Shown here one piece after another: positions 5,398-7,278 of a DNA stretch of 7,278 nt (position 1 is its first letter; every line of letters begins with the position of its first letter). Source of the stretch: Candidatus Shapirobacteria bacterium UBA1435 (GTDB lineage: Bacteria > Patescibacteriota > Microgenomatia > UBA12405). The notes beneath the pieces are model-generated. The model was not told the origin of the DNA and ran no database searches. It worked only from the letters and a program-made list of their open reading frames with translations. Location of the stretch: assembly GCA_002329385.1 (NCBI GenBank), contig DCTR01000041.1:19166-26443 (forward strand), written 5' to 3'. Position numbers and translations under genes: made by a program.

Positions 5398-6297
5398 CTA
5401 CCATTTGCCGGAGGCACCGCCACCACCGGATCGACCACCGCCAAAGCCGCCAAAACCCCCGCCGCCGCCTTTGAAACCACCACCTCCCGACCAAAAACCG
5501 CCGCGCGAACCGAAGAAGTCGGTGCGACGGCCAGTCGACTTAAAAACCTTATAGTTTCTGGAAAGAACATAATCGAGGATAAGGCCAAAAAGGCCAAAGA
5601 TGAGACCGCCGACTAGCCGTAAAAAGATAAGGCCAAGAATAAAGCCGATCACGCCGCCAAGATAATAACTTTTGGTGCGGGCCAAGAAAGAGGTAAAATA
5701 GACGATAATCGGGATAAAAAAGCTGAAAAGATAGAAAGAAACTACCCCGCCGGTGATTAGAAAACCGACAAAGTCGGCAAGGGAGGGAAGAGAAGGAGGG
5801 GTCGAGGGGGTGACGGGAGTGGAAACAAATTTACTAATTTGACCAACGGCGTCGATTATCCCCTGCTGGTAGTTGTTTTGCTTAAACTGGGGAATTAACT
5901 GGTTGCGAATAATCTCACCAGCGCGGCCATCGGTAATGACGGGTTCAAGGCCATACCCTACCTCAAAACGAACTTCACGGTCGGAAGGGGAAACTAAAAG
6001 TAGCAGACCATTGTCTTCACCTTTTTTACCAATCCCCCATTTTTGAAAAAGTTTTTCGGCATATTCTTCGACAGACATGTCTTCCAGACCGGCAACAGTA
6101 ACAACGGCAACCTGAACACCGGTTTGAGATTCAAGGGCGGAAAGTTTTTGGTTCAGATCTGACTCGGATTGACTGTCGATGACCTGAGCAAAATCGGAAA
6201 CATAGTTTTGGGCAGCAGGCAAGTTTTGCGCCCAGACAAGAGAGTGGGGAGAAAAGAATAAAAAAAGAAGCCAGGCGGCAAGTCTGATCAACCCCAT
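5398..6297 (-). CDS. TPM-domain membrane protein with Gly-rich tail (YgcG type)
   Basis: The 299-aa product begins with a signal peptide (about 1-23, cleavage likely after VWA). An extracytoplasmic TPM domain follows (about 27-157), with YVSDFAQVID (32-41), TGVQVAVVTV (59-68), WGIGKKGEDNGLLLLVSPSDREVRFEVGYGLE (87-118) and AGEIIRNQLIPQF (126-138). A Pro/Ser/Thr linker (159-172) leads to hydrophobic spans at about 175-205 and 212-245. The C-terminus (263-299) is very Gly-rich and ends GGGGASGKW, the usual ending of YgcG-like proteins. TPM proteins have been linked to envelope processes, phosphatase activity and photosystem II repair in different organisms; the role here is unknown. Its ATG shares one base with the lemA stop (TGATG), so the two are translationally coupled and probably work in the same membrane system. 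Confidence 0.93.
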   Translation of the reverse strand: MGLIRLAAWLLFLFFSPHSLVWAQNLPAAQNYVSDFAQVIDSQSESDLNQKLSALESQTGVQVAVVTVAGLEDMSVEEYAEKLFQKWGIGKKGEDNGLLLLVSPSDREVRFEVGYGLEPVITDGRAGEIIRNQLIPQFKQNNYQQGIIDAVGQISKFVSTPVTPSTPPSLPSLADFVGFLITGGVVSFYLFSFFIPIIVYFTSFLARTKSYYLGGVIGFILGLIFLRLVGGLIFGLFGLILDYVLSRNYKVFKSTGRRTDFFGSRGGFWSGGGGFKGGGGGFGGFGGGRSGGGGASGKW

Positions 6298-6857
6298 CAG
6301 TTGTTGAATTTGACCGCAGGGGCCTGATCAGCCGACGAAACCGATTGGAAAAGCGGCTTTTCCTGAAACTTGAAAAGAGAAGCGATAATACTACCGGGAA
6401 ATCTTTTGACGGCAAGATTGTAGTTGGTGACTTCGTCGTTGAAACGGCGGCGTTCGGTAGAAATACGATTTTCGGTGCCGGCCAATTCGTCCATCAGTTT
6501 GCTGACATTTTCGTTGGATAAAAGCTGGGGGTAGTTTTCCATAATAACTAAAAGACGACCAACGGCGCCTTCGAGTTCAGAAGCGGCTTTGGTTTTGTCG
6601 GCGACGGTGGTGGCGCCGGAATATTGAGTCCGGGCCTGGGCAATATCGGCAAAAACCTTTTGTTCCTGCTTCATGCTGGCCTCAACTGAGGAGACCAAAT
6701 TGGGAATAAGATCGAAACGCCGTTGATATTGAGTTTCGACCTGGGCCCATTGTTTGTCGGAATTTTGGCTTAAAGTGACTAAACCGTTGTATGAATTCAT
6801 TAAAGAAAGACCTAAAAAGAGGGCGATACCGATGAAGATCAGAAGTGTTTTTTTCAT
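6297..6857 (-). CDS. lemA: LemA family protein
   Basis: LemA proteins are small, membrane-anchored, all-helical proteins whose biochemical role is poorly defined. This 186-aa product has an N-terminal membrane segment (about 4-20) followed by the diagnostic YNGLVTLSQNSDKQWAQVET (23-42) and YQRRFDLIPNLVSSVEA (44-60). Later come NYPQLLSNENVSKLMDELAG (108-127), TENRISTERRRFNDEVTNYN (128-147) and the RFPGSIIASLFKF segment (152-164). All the family landmarks and the normal length are present. ATG 6857 is preceded by an in-frame TAG 12 nt upstream, which fixes the start. A -10 TATTAT lies 6 nt before the ATG, predicting a leaderless mRNA. The gene overlaps the downstream TPM gene by one base, a common lemA-TPM pairing. 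Confidence 0.95.
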   Translation of the reverse strand: MKKTLLIFIGIALFLGLSLMNSYNGLVTLSQNSDKQWAQVETQYQRRFDLIPNLVSSVEASMKQEQKVFADIAQARTQYSGATTVADKTKAASELEGAVGRLLVIMENYPQLLSNENVSKLMDELAGTENRISTERRRFNDEVTNYNLAVKRFPGSIIASLFKFQEKPLFQSVSSADQAPAVKFNN

Positions 6858-6863
6858 AGCAAG

Positions 6864-6892
6864 ATAATACTACATTACGGCGGCTAGAGCAA
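6864..6892 (-). promoter_or_regulatory. Promoter of lemA-TPM operon, predicting a leaderless mRNA
   Basis: -35 TTGCTC (6892-6887) and -10 TATTAT (6869-6864) are separated by 17 bp on the minus strand. Six bases separate the -10 from the lemA ATG at 6857, so the expected start is the ATG itself. The -35 lies just at the 3' end of the preceding gene, so lemA can be transcribed independently of it. Confidence 0.62.
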
Positions 6893-7278
6893 AGAGAAAT
6901 CGGAGAAAAACTGAAAACATTCCGACTTAACTTGAGGATCAGCACGATGGAGACACTGGAGGGTAAATTTTTGGCCGTTTATTTCAAAATCGACAATGGT
7001 CTGTTGATTGATGTCGTAACGATAGGTAGGCTGACCGGCAACCAAAAAGTCAGAACTAAATTGCCTTTGGGGCGGCTGCCATGACCAAGACTGACCAATA
7101 TGGACAGTAATGGAGCTTTGCGGAGCATAAAAAGTATAACGATTACCAGAAGCTTCCTTGTCTTGGTAAACCTGACGATGTGGCTGATAATAGGCCCTAA
7201 AGCCGTCGACGGGAGACTCAAAAAGTAAATTTGACGGATCGGCAGGCGGCACCGAAGTTGGAGAAGGACTGGGGGATG
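6884..7278 (-). CDS. Unrecognised protein, C-terminal part (5' end outside the window)
   Basis: The frame is open to the window edge and ends at TAG 6886-6884. At least 131 residues are visible. The most upstream ones read SPSPSPTSVPPADPSN, a Pro/Ser/Thr linker that looks like a spacer between an N-terminal anchor (outside the window) and a C-terminal domain. A GTG at 7252 could be taken as a start, but the linker continues upstream of it, so the gene is probably longer. The visible domain, roughly 115 residues, looks beta-rich and aromatic: FRAYYQPHRQVYQD, YTFYAPQSSITVHIG and TIVDFEINGQKFTLQCLH. It has two Cys residues (LQCLHR and KSECFQ) that might form a disulphide. I know no family for it. 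It lies 26 bp upstream of lemA, which has its own promoter. An extracytoplasmic lipoprotein or membrane-anchored protein is a reasonable guess. Confidence 0.78.
   Translation of the reverse strand, partial: SPSPSPTSVPPADPSNLLFESPVDGFRAYYQPHRQVYQDKEASGNRYTFYAPQSSITVHIGQSWSWQPPQRQFSSDFLVAGQPTYRYDINQQTIVDFEINGQKFTLQCLHRADPQVKSECFQFFSDFSLL

Noticed and set aside
5401..5510. GC-rich repetitive stretch as a tandem repeat
   Set aside because: It encodes the Gly-rich C-terminus usual in YgcG-type TPM proteins; the repeats are irregular at DNA level.
2753..7210. Six GTCGAC palindromes (2753, 4771, 4860, 4870, 5534, 7205)
   Set aside because: More than the one or two expected by chance, but all are in coding sequence and GC-skewed codons can account for them. 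No positional pattern.
7250..7252. GTG as the start of the last gene
   Set aside because: The Ser-Pro linker continues in frame upstream to the window edge without a stop, so the true start is probably outside.

Overview
The window looks like a chromosomal piece of a small-genome bacterium, most likely from the candidate phyla radiation (Patescibacteria, perhaps Microgenomates). This placement is inferred from tight packing, a fused TsaC-TsaE gene, a shortened valyl-tRNA synthetase, LemA and TPM-domain envelope proteins, and almost no Shine-Dalgarno sequences. TGA ends both valS and lemA, so the standard bacterial code (table 11) is used. I see no mobile element, CRISPR array or horizontally acquired island.

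Layout. 1-23 holds nothing I can assign. 24-99 (minus) is tRNA-Trp(CCA) with an encoded CCA end. 100-262 (minus) is the most interesting part. It has a strong promoter, a 23-codon leader ORF with tandem Trp codons, and three RNA segments able to form competing hairpins. An intrinsic terminator follows, whose U-tract abuts the 5' end of tRNA-Trp. This is the layout of a trp-type, ribosome-mediated attenuator, placed in front of a tRNA-Trp gene. A divergent promoter at 302-310 serves rplY (bL25, 384-1061, plus). valS and a 160-aa membrane-anchored, TPR-like protein (1071-3844, minus) are overlapped by 4 nt. From a 58-bp intergenic region shared with valS run a NUDIX hydrolase gene and the tsaC-tsaE fusion (3903-5397, plus). 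The last block (5398-7278, minus) is a TPM-domain membrane protein, LemA, and the 3' part of an unrecognised gene that leaves the window.

How it fits together. The left 5.4 kb is about decoding: tRNA-Trp, a 5S-binding ribosomal protein, ValRS, and two enzymes of the t6A37 tRNA modification pathway. The right end is envelope-associated; LemA and TPM/YgcG-type proteins are often encoded together.

Expression signals are unusual. valS, the NUDIX gene and lemA each have a -10-like hexamer exactly 6 nt upstream of ATG, and the Trp leader ORF has one 7 nt upstream. This predicts leaderless or nearly leaderless transcripts. Convergent genes end 0-9 bp apart with no clear terminator. All of this comes from reading the sequence by eye; no searches or folding calculations were run.
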